Origin: Euperipatoides rowelli
Lineage: Eukaryota; Onychophora; Udeonychophora; Euonychophora; Peripatopsidae
Strand: one strand, 5' to 3'
Assembly (NCBI GenBank): GCA_003024985.2
Contig: PXIH01S0030067.1
DNA: 12,041 nucleotides
Every line of letters starts with the position of its first letter. The stretch's first letter is position 1. Shown piece after piece: positions 1-9,404 of this stretch. The notes under the pieces are model-generated. The model saw only the letters and a program-made list of their open reading frames with translations, was not told where the DNA came from and did not search any database. Made by a program: the position numbers and the translations under genes.

Positions 1-164
1 ATAAATATGGTAGCCTATACCATAGGCCTAATTATCCCTGCATATGTGCAAAGAAATCATTAGATATTCATGTAAACCATTTTAAAATATTTTTTCCTAT
101 ATTTCTAAATGAAATTTTTTAAAAAAAATTTGTCTTTTTTTTTTAGATTTACAGTAGGCTATAT

Positions 165-216
165 TGGAGTGGTAGAAGTCAATATTTCGGAAATGGGCTG
201 GAGTGGAAAGGGTTAA
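165..216 (-). repeat. Dispersed repeat copy with paired CCACTCCA boxes (copy 1)
   Basis: TGGAGTGG occurs at 165-172 and again at 199-206. The second begins an 18-base string (199-216) that is the exact reverse complement of 6988-7005. Both copies have two CCACTCCA boxes a few tens of bases apart, on the side away from the TTAACCC end. This looks like two inverted copies of one dispersed repeat family. The family is not identified. Confidence 0.45.
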
Positions 217-510
217 TACCCCTAAGCTTTATAAAATTGCCTGCGAGCAACAGTTTAATATTTGTATTGCTAATATAGCATATTGAAATTTATTTAATAT
301 TTATTGCATAAATTGGCTTCTAGGCAACTAGTTTTAGCCAATTCAAGCATTCATGTTTATATAAAGATTTATTCTCCTTTAATGATGTCTTTTTCTAAAT
401 GGCATCGTCATTTTTTTTTCACACTTCAATTGTTCCATTGTTTTGAATTTAAATTTCAGTTGTTGTGTTGTAAAGTCATGTGTTGTCCTGTACAGGCTCT
501 GTGCGGTCAG

Positions 511-511
511 N
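511..511. other. Ambiguous base (n)
   Basis: A single n precedes a run of seven A. It is probably a homopolymer-length ambiguity in the assembly. It affects no recognised exon. Confidence 0.95.
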
Positions 512-928
512 AAAAAAATTAACGCCGATTACGACGGGTTTCGACTAGTTTTTTATCAAGAGTTTTTTTCTGTTATAAATTCATTCAAATTTATTCAAAC
601 TCACTTTACAATAGATTTATTTTAAGTTATTGGTTAGTGTGGGTTGATGTTTACAAGTAATGTTAAGTTCATATCAATTCACATTAATTATAGCAAGCTA
701 TTTGTTCATCAAGTAATGACAGAAAGTCATCTTATTTAAAAAAATAAATAAACACAAATTATGTAGAGAAAGTAGCGCCTAGATAAATGTTAGACCAGAT
801 AAGTCTTATTTTACACACATAAATATCAATAAAGTTTATTTTCCTCCATTTTGAATTTTGATTGTGTTACGATGCATTGTGGATAGCACTCTGTATCCCG
901 ATGCTTTTACTAGGGGTAGTAAGAGCTC

Positions 929-1055
929 ACTCCTATAGTGCTCGGAGTTTATTAAAATCCGGTAAAGAGCGTGCTCCGATTTTTTAAAAATCCAATTTCT
1001 CTGGATTCAGAGCATGCTCCTATGTATTCTGAGTGCTCGGAGTTTTTTAAAAAAC
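929..1055. repeat. Cluster of short GC-richer repeats (GTGCTCSGA ... TTTTAAAA)
   Basis: GTGCTCGGAGTTT followed by an A/T run occurs at 938-957 and at 1033-1055. A variant, GTGCTCCGATTTTTTAAAAA, lies between them at 971-990. CTCCTAT precedes the first and last copies (at 930 and 1016), and the 10-bp palindrome GAGCATGCTC sits at 1010-1019. The block is visibly richer in G+C and CpG than its flanks. It looks like a locally duplicated or inserted element rather than coding sequence. The family is not recognised. Confidence 0.5.
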
Positions 1056-2041
1056 GTACCCTCTGTTTAGTGCTTGGGACTAATAAATATGGCAGCTAGT
1101 TAAAGTCAGTAATTTTTATCAATTTAATAGTGTAGTTATGATCAATTTATTTATGTTATGAGTTGTAATAATAATTTGAAATTTCATTAAGAATGAGAAA
1201 ATTTTGAATACCGGTACAACATATGCGTCAAAACATACTGTATATAATATACAATTGAAATCTTTCCATTAAAATGATAAGTTTTTTTTTTTTTTAACGA
1301 ACAATTTATTCATACATAAAATAAATGTTACATTTAAAATAGTAAAGAATAGAAGAAGGGTTAATAAAGCCTAGTGTATAGTAGTTTTTTTTTTTTTAAA
1401 TATTTAGATATAGGGGATAAGCATTATATTATTTATATTAGAATGAATAAATGGAGAAAATTTATTAAAGTTTGTAAGTAATGGTTCATGTAATTGCATA
1501 ATGTTCTAAATTATCTATTTTTATATAGTGGTGTTATGCAGTAAGTTTGGGGAGGGGGGTATTGACTTGTGTATTAAAAATAAAATATTTTAAGAATAAA
1601 TTTGATTTATCCGGTTTAAAAATGGGATAGTTGGTACTATTGATGTAATGTTTTGGTTTGGAATGGAATTGAAATTTATTAAAATATTAAAATGGGCTGG
1701 TGGGTTCAGGCGGTTTTGAAATGCAACAATGAATGTAAATTTCATTACCTGATGAAATCAAATTATTAATTAAGTGGATAATTCTTACTTAAATAAATTA
1801 CTTCTGATGTTATTAATGTCTGTAATGAGTAAAGGTTGATTTGAACAACTAAATAAGCTCGGAAAATTTTCTGTTTTATTGTTTGAATATTGAGAATTAT
1901 ATGCTATTTTTATAATATTACTGGGATGTTTTCGGTGAACACAAAAATTTAAGAAGTTAGAATGTCTAATAATACAGTATATAATTTATGAATTAATATG
2001 CTGAATACTTATTTAAGTTTAAATTCCTTTTTATTCTTTAG

Positions 2042-2088
2042 GTTGGTAGTATGTTTGTGGCCGAAGAAAACGGAATGCAACCAATGAG
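2042..2088 (+). CDS. ARMH3: ARMH3-like internal exon, 47 nt (first recognised)
   Basis: This exon encodes VGSMFVAEENGMQPM plus the first two bases of an Arg codon. It follows the acceptor tattctttag, starts in phase 0 and ends at AG|GCAAGT. The two leftover bases (AG) join the first base (A) of the exon at 5957 to give AGA (Arg), so the reading frame closes exactly across the intron. VGSMF followed by a variable acidic stretch and then the [16 protein letters not shown] block matches the order I remember for vertebrate ARMH3 (roughly residues 275-300 of about 690; the numbers are from memory). ARMH3 is an all-helical peripheral Golgi protein that binds PI4KB and GBF1 and supports Golgi PI4P. 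Methionines inside the exon are not starts, because the gene clearly continues upstream outside the window. Alternative: a processed or dead copy, but intact splice sites and frame argue against that. Confidence 0.85.
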
Positions 2089-2094
2089 GCAAGT
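2087..2094 (+). promoter_or_regulatory. Non-canonical GC 5' splice site (AG|GCAAGT)
   Basis: The donor of the exon at 2042-2088 begins GC rather than GT, but every other position is the ideal consensus AG|GCAAGT. The only nearby GT donor (CAA|GTTTAA at 2091/2092) would leave phase 0, which fits neither possible acceptor of the exon at 5957. The GC donor is therefore the only choice that keeps the ARMH3 frame. GC-AG introns are a known minor class spliced by the major spliceosome. Confidence 0.8.
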
Positions 2095-2140
2095 TTAATA
2101 CCTTGTTATGGACTTTGCTAAAGTTATAAACTCCATATTG

Positions 2141-2153
2141 CCCCCCCCCCCCC
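2141..2153 (+). repeat. Poly-C tract (13 C)
   Basis: There are thirteen consecutive C in a strongly AT-rich background, 53 bases downstream of the GC splice donor. As a homopolymer its length is probably polymorphic or uncertain in the assembly. A C-rich RNA run could bind PCBP/hnRNP-type proteins, but nothing in the sequence proves that. Confidence 0.9.
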
Positions 2154-2270
2154 TTCTTCTGAGTCTAGAAGCACTAAACTCTGTATTATTGAAATTGCTT
2201 TATTAATTTTACTTTACCAAAATTTAGAAATTAACCCCATTATAAATAAATAGGTAATCAGTACCTTCTT

Positions 2271-2396
2271 TTACCTCATTCTCAATTTAATTGTGATAAG
2301 CTTTACAAATTCTATCATTTCTGTCACTAACCATCCCCTTCTTACAACACACTTATCCATATCTTTCTTTACACAATCCATCCATGTTCTTTTCAG
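2271..2396 (-). pseudogene. Remnant of the C-terminal tail of a LINE reverse-transcriptase ORF
   Basis: The minus strand from 2396 to the stop at 2271-2273 reads LKRTWMDCVKKDMDKC followed by VVRRGWLVTEMIEF and a short degenerate tail. The R-T-W-M-D-C-V-K-x-D-M pattern is the familiar extreme C-terminal segment of non-LTR retrotransposon reverse-transcriptase proteins, where it is usually followed by a D-R-x-x-W-R block. Here that block is missing or decayed. In-frame stops appear immediately upstream (a TAG a few codons before LK), so only about 41 codons survive, antisense to the ARMH3 gene. No catalytic YxDD region lies nearby. The clade (RTE, Jockey or CR1-like) cannot be decided from this piece. 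Confidence 0.6.
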
Positions 2397-2441
2397 CTTA
2401 TACTATTCTTCTCCTTGCCTTTTACCTTTACCTCCTTTATA

Positions 2442-2488
2442 TTAGGTAAGTTTGACAAGCTTTCTCTTTGCTTGTCAAACTTACCTAA
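2442..2488. repeat. Perfect 19-bp stem, 9-nt loop hairpin
   Basis: The left arm 2442-2460 (TTAGGTAAGTTTGACAAGC) and the right arm 2470-2488 are exact reverse complements, separated by tttctcttt. The right arm directly abuts the 546-bp palindrome that starts at 2489, but it is not part of that palindrome's pairing. In RNA this would be a very stable stem-loop. It could be a small foldback, a replication or repair scar at the palindrome edge, or a small-RNA-like hairpin. The arms are identical, which suggests a recent origin. Confidence 0.8.
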
Positions 2489-3034
2489 GTCTATTCTCTT
2501 TTACTTTCTGTGCTATGGTTGTCATTTTGACACTACCTGTCCTGCATTCTTTTATGGTTTTGTCTTTTTTCGTACACCACAATTCCATCGTAGCATTAGT
2601 TATCAGGGTTTTAACAACAATAAAAAAAAAATATTGTCAAAATGTCTGCTCATGTATGTTGGCCTCTATAACACCCAGTTCTAGTGGAAATCTTTATTTA
2701 CAGACCTTCATTTATCTTTTGTATTAAAATAGTTTTAGGTTCATTACATTAATGCCATGTTAGATTATAATCTGTCATGGCATTAAAATAATGAACCTTG
2801 TACTTCTGAACTATTTATGAACAAAAATAAAGTGTTTCACTAGAACTGAGTGTTTTAGAGTTCAACATTTGAGTAGAGATTTTTTGTTGTTGTTGTTATT
2901 ATTAATACCCTGATAACTTATGCTAAGATTAATTTGTAGTGTACAAAAAAAAGACAGTCAGAAAAGAATGCAGGAGATGTAGTGTAAAAGTGACATCTAT
3001 AACACCATAACACAGAAAATAAAATAGAATAGAC
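2489..3034. mobile_element. 546-bp imperfect palindrome (foldback/MITE-like element)
   Basis: The two halves are reverse complements along nearly their whole length, with the dyad centre at 2767/2768 in AGATTATAATCT. Matching landmarks are: outer ends gtctattct (2489-2497) and agaatagac (3026-3034); tcctgcattctttt pairing with aaaagaatgcagga; gttatcaggg pairing with ccctgataac; cagttctagtg pairing with cactagaactg; and aatgccatg pairing with catggcatt. The arms differ by scattered substitutions and small indels, so the duplication is not brand new. There is no coding capacity and almost no spacer. No target-site duplication is evident, and the match stops abruptly at both ends. It is a foldback or long-TIR MITE-type element, or an inverted local duplication. 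The family is not identified. Confidence 0.8.
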
Positions 3035-3633
3035 CATGCAATATTGATGAGAATTATTCGTTACAACTTAGAATCAGAATGTTGTTGCTTTGAAGCCAGC
3101 AGAAATAAATTGAACCCTTCTTGCCATTCCATCTATTCTTGACTTGTATATCTTATGCATGTATAAATATTCTCATTTCTACTAAACGGTTTAACCATTT
3201 CCATGAAAAATAAAGTACAAAGAAAATTATAGTTCCTCATGACAAAGTCTGAAAGACACCGCTTACCAACAGCCTCAAAAAAATATTTAAGAAATATTTT
3301 AATGTAGATTGTTAATGTACTGATGCTTTATAGTAATATCTTACATTAAACTCAAAGATGTTCTTAATGTAAGTGCAAAAGTCTAACTTTGCTATGCATT
3401 TTGTCACTTCACAATGCACAGATATTCATAAAGTCATTCCTCATTAGAAAAATCATTTAAAAAACATCTGTACAGCGAATAGTTTGACGCACAATGTAGA
3501 CCGTGAAATTATAAAGTTTTTATTGTTTCTTAATAGCTGCATGCTGGTTAACAATAGGCGGTGTTGCAATCGTCGGAATCCAAAATGGCTTCTAAGCAGG
3601 AATCGGCTCACTATGGTTCACAATACCAAATTG

Positions 3634-3690
3634 CCGATCCCGTTGTTTGGAGCAATTTTAGATGAGAGTACAGATAAAAACAAAATAGTT
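3634..3690 (+). pseudogene. Possible hAT-type transposase scrap (ILDESTDK motif)
   Basis: The plus strand reads PIPLFGAILDESTDKNKIV. A hydrophobic stretch ending in L-D-E-S-T-D is the pattern around an acidic residue of hAT-superfamily transposases and their domesticated relatives. The frame is open for 79 codons (3484-3723), but the remainder is not recognisable. A second frame (3585-3665, 26 codons from an ATG) overlaps it and could be a frame-shifted piece of the same relic. With one short motif, chance is a real alternative. Confidence 0.25.
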
Positions 3691-5647
3691 TTATGTTGTT
3701 TTTATAGTTTTTATTTTAATTGATGTAAATACTGTTGTTGATGTGACTATGCGACAAGGGCCTGTAGGATCATTTAGATGAAGGCTCTGCTGAGTATGAC
3801 TAATAATAATGACTACCTCCTTAGCACAAAATCATAACAGCTTGATATGCAATATATAAGAAGGCATTAAATGTGGAGTCTCTGCAATCGCCTGACCGTC
3901 TGCCAGTGGAAAAGACTGTTGATGCTGTTGCGGGACATTTTTCAACGCAGTCCTTCCAAATACACTCGTTATGATTCAAATGAAATTTATGAAACATGAT
4001 GAATGCTGACCAAACGTTGGTGGGAAATTGTATATTGACTGAATGGGCTCCAAGCCAAATGGCACTCATGTGGAAGTGTATTAAAATTGTGTTATAACAC
4101 ATGAGTTTACTTACATCTTGCCCCAAACTGTTTGTTGTTGCCTATAATGTTTTTGTAAAATGATTTTTTCATAATGAGGGAACAACTTTATAAACAATCT
4201 ATATATTTTGATGCTTTAAGAATGCATCATAACATTGAAGTCAATAGAAAATAGCAGTTATTATGAAGAAAAAAAATGTCTTGTCTTGGCAAACTTCAAT
4301 AATCAATGTGTTAATAAATACAGGCAATATATATTGTGATGGCTGCCCTATCTCTATGTTTTTGTAAATAGTTATTTTTTTTATTCTTTTGTTTATTATT
4401 TCAAATATGTTAGTTATTTGGAGTGCTATTGGGCAGTATGATGGATTATTTTTATCATGCACCTAGGCCTTTAAGCATGGTCCAGGATCTTTTAGTTTAT
4501 CGCATGATCGCCGACACATAATTCATTTCGCTGTCTCCCGAGAATTTATACAGCCGTTTGAATCTTATTTATTTATAAGCATTAACGATGAAGGTTTGAT
4601 AAAGTGTTCTTCTTTTGGATCTGAATAGAGATAGTAGCAGTTTGGGAGAACTAATTTAACTCTTGTATTTGCTTATACAGTAAGTAGATTCTGATTGGAT
4701 AACGTTTCATCACGCAGAAGAGTGGACTATCGAATACAAAATTTAGGTTTGACCAGAATGTAGACTATAATGTTTAATAAGGCTGAACATTCATGGTCAT
4801 GTCAAATTTTGATTCTTTGGGGAGGACTTCGTTTTAGACACTTAAATTATTGATGTTGACAGTGTAAATGCTGAAAAATTAATCAGTTTTATAAGACTTC
4901 ATTTTTTATTAAGTATTTTCTACGTTAAATGTAGGGAATCGTAATATAACTTATAATTGGAAATCACATCTATATGGGCTAGATGTCCAACTAGTAATTC
5001 AAATTCATAAATGCATAATATATGTTATACAGTATATAATGCTTGTTGCACTTATTTTCTAGTTTTCTATTAAATGCAACAATAATAATAATATTAATTA
5101 ATTTATTATGACAAACAGTGTTAAACAAATAAAATTCCAAGCCTAAATCATTTTACAGGTTTAGAATCGATCATAAATTAAAATGAAAGGAAATTCCCAT
5201 TCAAAGTTGATTAAATATGTTTTAGATTGAAAATGAGGTACCGGTACATATTAAAGTTATTATTTTGTTTGAAATATCAACGCTGTAATTATGAAATCAT
5301 ATTACAAATTTTTTTTTATCGTATTTAATTAAAAATCTATATTACAAATTATTAATGCTTTCAACTTTGGTGGGGGGTAAAATGTAATTTGTCTATTTGT
5401 CCAGAGGCTCAATAACTTTACTTTAGTTGGAGTCATCAGGTTCAATGTTTGCGCAAGTCAATTATGGCTTTGGGTTTAGACTATCAAAATTGGCCAATAC
5501 TGATCATTCTGTTCATATCAATCCAATCTTTGAAGTATGCGCACTGGACACTTCCGTAATAGATATATAATCTGTGCTCAGATCATGATCGAATACATAT
5601 TAGATATGATGTTTTATTTCACTCCTATATTGAAAACATTTTTCGCT

Positions 5648-5702
5648 TTACGTGAGATTTTACAGATTTTACTGTACAGCTTTGCGGTAAAATCTTATGT
5701 AA
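5648..5702 (+). repeat. 16-bp stem-loop with two G-U type mismatches
   Basis: The arm TTACGTGAGATTTTAC (5648-5663) pairs with GTAAAATCTTATGTAA (5687-5702) across a 23-nt loop. The only two mismatches are G/T pairs, which would be G-U wobbles if the plus strand is transcribed, as it is in the ARMH3 pre-mRNA. Size is within reach of a short pre-miRNA-like hairpin, but the stem is shorter than usual for a Drosha substrate. It could equally be a decayed MITE. Confidence 0.5.
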
Positions 5703-5870
5703 CGTTAAGTTTTTCATTTGAAAATTTAATTTCTGCTATATTATTCTATCACTTTTCACCGTATACAGCATATCACATTTGGAAAAGTTTATTAGCAAAC
5801 AGAGTCTAAAAGCTAAAAAAAAATATGATTTCTTGAGATTTGTAATAATGGCAATAGGTATATGTTGTAA

Positions 5871-6074
<204 letters not shown>

Positions 6075-6266
6075 TAGTAAATCTCTATGAATAAGATGGA
6101 TATGGTTTAGATTTTTATCATTCACTGAAATAGAATTGGGCTTGAAAATTTCTCATAAAATTTACTTGTTCCACGATTTAACCTGCTGGCCCAGTTAATA
6201 TTTGGGAACTCACAAAGAAAAACGTGGAATCTCTGACTTCAGTTATTGATAAGTATTTTTTTAGGA

Positions 6267-6289
6267 TTTTTTTTTTTTAAAAAAAAAAA
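6267..6289. repeat. T12A11 homopolymer palindrome
   Basis: Twelve T are directly followed by eleven A, forming a self-complementary low-complexity tract. It could be nucleosome-disfavouring or a slippage hotspot. No element is recognisable around it. Confidence 0.9.
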
Positions 6290-6987
6290 CTGTATAGATC
6301 TGAAACGTAATTGATACTAGTAGGATATAACTTCTCCATACATAAGTTGAAACCTTAAAAAGAATTACAGGATATCATATAAAATGCAAAAAAATCCATT
6401 TGGGACAAATTTCCAAGTTGAACATTATTATTGAGGTTCTAAAAAAAAAAACACTAAAACTAAATAAATAAATACTCATATTTTGTAGAAACGATTGATA
6501 CCCTTTCAGGAAAATTTAGGCGTTTAAAAAGGTAAAATCTTGAGTGGTAGGATTGTTACCTTGAAAATGAACCCGGGCCAGATTCGTCTTTACTGATGCT
6601 TTTCCACATCCTGCAAAGGATATAATCTCAGTAACTACACTATATTTCACAATCTTAAAGGTAGCAATCTATCATTTCTCAAAATTGTGGTTGACACATT
6701 TTTACCGAAAATAAAAATAGACACCTTTAACTTTGACACGCTGTATTTGGATAACCCAGCATAATATTTGTTTGTTTGGGGACCCTTTAGAGAGTAGAAA
6801 GGCTATGCTAAAGAGTTAAATCATGTGACCCATCTTAGAATGTTTTAGATGTGAAAGAAAAGGCATACACAAAGCACTTTATTGCATTTTCCCAGATTAA
6901 TAGTTTTTAAATCAACTTACGATGTCCTGTCAACTGGGGATACTTTGCAACATTATTTTTTATTTTTGCTTGTCATTTTGCCACCTC

Positions 6988-7059
6988 TTAACCCTTTCCA
7001 CTCCAAAGTTGAATCTCAGTCAACAAATTTCAATTAGCAGTTCCACTCCAAAGTCGAAT
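6988..7059 (+). repeat. Dispersed repeat copy with paired CCACTCCA boxes (copy 2)
   Basis: 6988-7005 is the exact reverse complement of 199-216. TTCCACTCCAAAGTYGAAT occurs twice, at 6996-7014 and 7041-7059, a 45-bp period with one T/C difference. The organisation mirrors the copy at 165-216 in inverted orientation. The sequence suggests an abundant dispersed repeat with internal sub-repeats. The family is not identified. Confidence 0.5.
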
Positions 7060-7146
7060 GAGAGGCGATTTTTTTCTCTCAAATTCAATAATTATAATTA
7101 TCAAAACTGTTTCAAAAGTTTTTTTTTTTTTTTTATTCTCATAGAA

Positions 7147-7147
7147 T
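7147..7147. other. Ambiguous base (n)
   Basis: A single n lies shortly after an 18-T run (about 7119-7134), where sequencing quality would drop. No recognised feature is affected. Confidence 0.95.
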
Positions 7148-7882
7148 NGTTGGTATACTGTATAGCCCGTAATACCGGGAATTGGTTACCCTCGCGGGGC
7201 CGGCAGTATTTCTGACCGATACGATACGATATCTAAAAGTGTACTTCACTAATACAGTAATATTTTTTTTCAAAAGATAAGGTCTAGATGAATGTAAAAA
7301 TTACAATTACAAAAAATTTATTGAAAAATTATTGATGTTCTGTTTAGAATACTTGTTGTCTGTAGGCAATTTCATGCACTAATGATATAACTAAGTTAAT
7401 TGTTGCCTGATTATTTATATTTTTTCAGAATTTTTTCCTAGATGTGACTTGGGGGTGTTTATTTGCAATATTCTTGAGCAGTAAAACTGACTGCTGCTCT
7501 GACTAATTCATCGGTATGCTATTTTTTCCCAGCGGAGCAAGAAACTTGATCTCGATTTATTTTTCTCCTGACATTTTATTATTTTAAAACTAAGGTTTTT
7601 GCATTTATTAATGACAAACAAGGATTAAAATGTGATTCTTGAATAAATTTTCAGCCATTTCAGACGGATAAAAATCACTTTTGAAAGTAATTTCAACAAA
7701 TTTCTATTTTAAATTACGGTATGTGTTAATTTCATTTTTGATGAAAGCCTTAGAGCTACTTGCTAAAATATATTTTAGAGCAACATTTTTAATAGCCACT
7801 TGACATTTTCATTCTCATAGTAATAGGCTGTATTAAGGAAGGGAGAGGATGTACTAAATCTCATTTAAATAAATTTTTATTG

Positions 7883-7912
7883 ATTTTAACCAGCCATATC
7901 AGTGGTTAAAAT
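7883..7912. repeat. Small 10-bp hairpin
   Basis: ATTTTAACCA (7883-7892) and TGGTTAAAAT (7903-7912) are perfect reverse complements around a 10-nt loop. Such structures arise often in AT-rich DNA. No function is implied. Confidence 0.6.
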
Positions 7913-8439
7913 ATTAAAACACCACTACCGTTTGTTAAAATATTGAAACAATAAACAGTTCTGGTTGGTGAATAGTATATTAGTAACTACATTAAGACAT
8001 GAATTAGTAATCGCTTTAAATTCTAATATAAATTAATTAGTTCAATCTAAATACAGGGGATTTAACAGGAATTTTTAATAGGAGGGAAGGGGCACACCTG
8101 GCACAGGGTGTCTATAGTGTGTCCTTCTGTGAACTAGAGTTACATTAGTTGACCCCTGTTGGGGGGAGGATGCGCCCCTGAGATCTAGGAATTTCTACTA
8201 AATTAGATACTATATGTTGTTGCTAATAGCATATTTCATAAACAATTTACAAATAAATTAAGATAACACACATTGGATTGAAACTTTTTTTATAATTTAT
8301 TTTAAAAGATGATTTAAAAAAATGCTTCCACTTGTTAAAAAAAAAGTTATTGAAAATAATATTAATCAAAAACCATTTAAAGTCCTCTTCCTTAAAACAG
8401 TAATGTTTTCACTAGCGGTAGTATCACCATATTGAGATA

Positions 8440-8774
8440 CTAATCTGACGTCTCCGGCGTAAGGTATTAAAACCAGTATCTAGAATAAATGGCACCTAGA
8501 AGCAAATATGAATAATAACTAAATAGAAAAAGCATATAGAATTTCAGACAATAAATAACAACCTCATTGATGCCTTGTTGCTATCCCTGATTGTTTACAG
8601 CAACTGATGTCACTGGCATAAAGTATTTCTTAAAACTAGTATCTAGAATAACTAGCATATAGAAGCAAATATGAATAATAACTAAATAGGAAAAGCATAT
8701 AGATTTTGAGACAATAATAACCTCAATAATAGAAGTAATGGCAATCCGTTGATGCTATCACAGATTGTTTACAG
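8440..8774. repeat. Head-to-tail tandem duplication, two diverged units of about 165 bp
   Basis: Unit 1 (8440-8600) and unit 2 (8601-8774) each run from a CTGAYGTC-like start, through TATTAAAAC/TCTTAAAAC, AGTATCTAGAATAA and a 29-base identical block (starting at 8498 and 8661), to a shared GATTGTTTACAG end (8589-8600 and 8763-8774). The offset between shared blocks is 163 bases in the middle and 174 at the end, so unit 2 gained about 11 bases near its 3' part. Divergence between units is moderate. It is non-coding in all frames. It could be a two-copy minisatellite or the visible part of a satellite-like family. Confidence 0.8.
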
Positions 8775-9130
8775 GTCTATATGCTATATATTATAAGGAT
8801 TCCCCTGAAATGGAGTGTTTTTATTTTTTTATTATTTCTTATTTGATTGGTGTTTTCAAGGGGTATCTGAGTTATTTCAAGGTATAAATTACTTTCTAAA
8901 TACGGCATTTACGAGGTCTTTAAACACGTAAATGTTGTATTAAAATGAGGAAGCAGTTCGTTGAATTTAAATTATTTCTTGAAATATTCAAAGTCTCTTG
9001 AACGTGCGAATTGAATTGAATTGAACATAATTAACTATTCATTTCTGTTAATTTGTATGCACATTCTCCGCAAGCTATAAAGGGGAGAGCGTTCATACAG
9101 AGGTTTATATACAGTATGTTAGCATGTTAG

Positions 9131-9208
9131 AGAGGTGCTGCCCTCTAGTGAACAATTGTCTGTTATGTTTTAATTTTATTCTATTGTAGCTAGAGGGAGC
9201 AGTCCTCT
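9131..9208. repeat. Inverted motif pair with CTCF-like cores
   Basis: AGAGGTGCTGCCCTCTAG (9131-9148) is nearly the reverse complement of CTAGAGGGAGCAGTCCTCT (9190-9208), with 41 bases between. On the minus strand the left arm reads TCACTAGAGGGCAGCA, close to the bilaterian CTCF consensus (CCA-x-YAG-RKGGCRS). The right arm is a weaker version on the plus strand. The pair could be a candidate insulator element or simply terminal inverted repeats of a 78-bp micro-element. The resemblance to CTCF is judged by eye. Confidence 0.4.
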
Positions 9209-9404
9209 ACGCAGATAGCCCCCTTTGGTGGGCTATGATTTATTTTGTATAATGAACAATAGAACCAGAATAAACAAACCACTTCTTTTAAACAACCAAG
9301 CTTTGTTTCCAGAGTATTGTTTTCTCTGCACTGCAAACTTATAGCGATTATGGTGTTCCTACTATTTACAAAATCGCTATAATATTTACTTATATTGTTC
9401 ATTC

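Larger units (their letters stand above)
1..2041 (+). other. Upstream intron of ARMH3-like gene (partial)
   Basis: The sequence before the first recognised exon is taken as the 3' part of an intron. It ends in a good acceptor, a pyrimidine-rich run (attcctttttattctttag) at 2023-2041 directly before the exon. No exon for the preceding ARMH3 helices was recognised in any frame. Contents are AT-rich unique-looking DNA, a repeat at 165-216, an ambiguous base at 511, and a GC-rich repeat cluster at 929-1055. I see nothing further in 217-900 or 1080-2020 beyond A/T runs. Where the intron starts is unknown. Confidence 0.6.

Noticed and set aside
1-9. Possible end of the preceding ARMH3 exon: ATA AAT ATG | GTAGCC, reading I-N-M before V-G-S-M.
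   Set aside because: The phase and the Asn-Met pair fit what I remember upstream of VGSM, but only three codons are visible and the donor is weak (GTAGCC). Upstream sequence or RNA-seq would decide.
304-625. Two overlapping plus-strand open frames of 60-72 codons.
   Set aside because: Both are low-complexity Phe/Leu-rich translations of AT-rich DNA and cross the ambiguous base at 511. There is no homology signal.
2415-2727. Overlapping plus-strand open frames of about 90 codons.
   Set aside because: They run through the hairpin and the left arm of the palindrome and have no protein-like motif.
3341-3372. 9-bp inverted repeat TTACATTAA/TTAATGTAA.
   Set aside because: Short AT-rich stems of this kind are expected by chance in this composition.
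3821-4126. 101-codon minus-strand open frame; an opposite-strand frame is also open for about 40 codons.
   Set aside because: Neither translation resembles a family I know. It may be a decayed transposon, but I cannot support a call.
5537-5809. 90-codon plus-strand open frame with hydrophobic stretches.
   Set aside because: The composition reflects AT-rich DNA. There are no recognisable motifs, and it lies within an intron on the same strand as ARMH3.
7163-7210. G+C- and CpG-rich patch considered as a tRNA or promoter fragment.
   Set aside because: No cloverleaf, A/B box pair or core promoter motif could be assembled. It was left as an unexplained patch in the intron.
6922-7215. 97-codon plus-strand open frame.
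   Set aside because: It is built from the repeat at 6988-7059 and a poly-T run, and includes the ambiguous base. It is not coding.
9190-9402. 70-codon minus-strand open frame.
   Set aside because: It has no recognisable domain and overlaps the CTCF-like inverted repeat, so it is probably chance.
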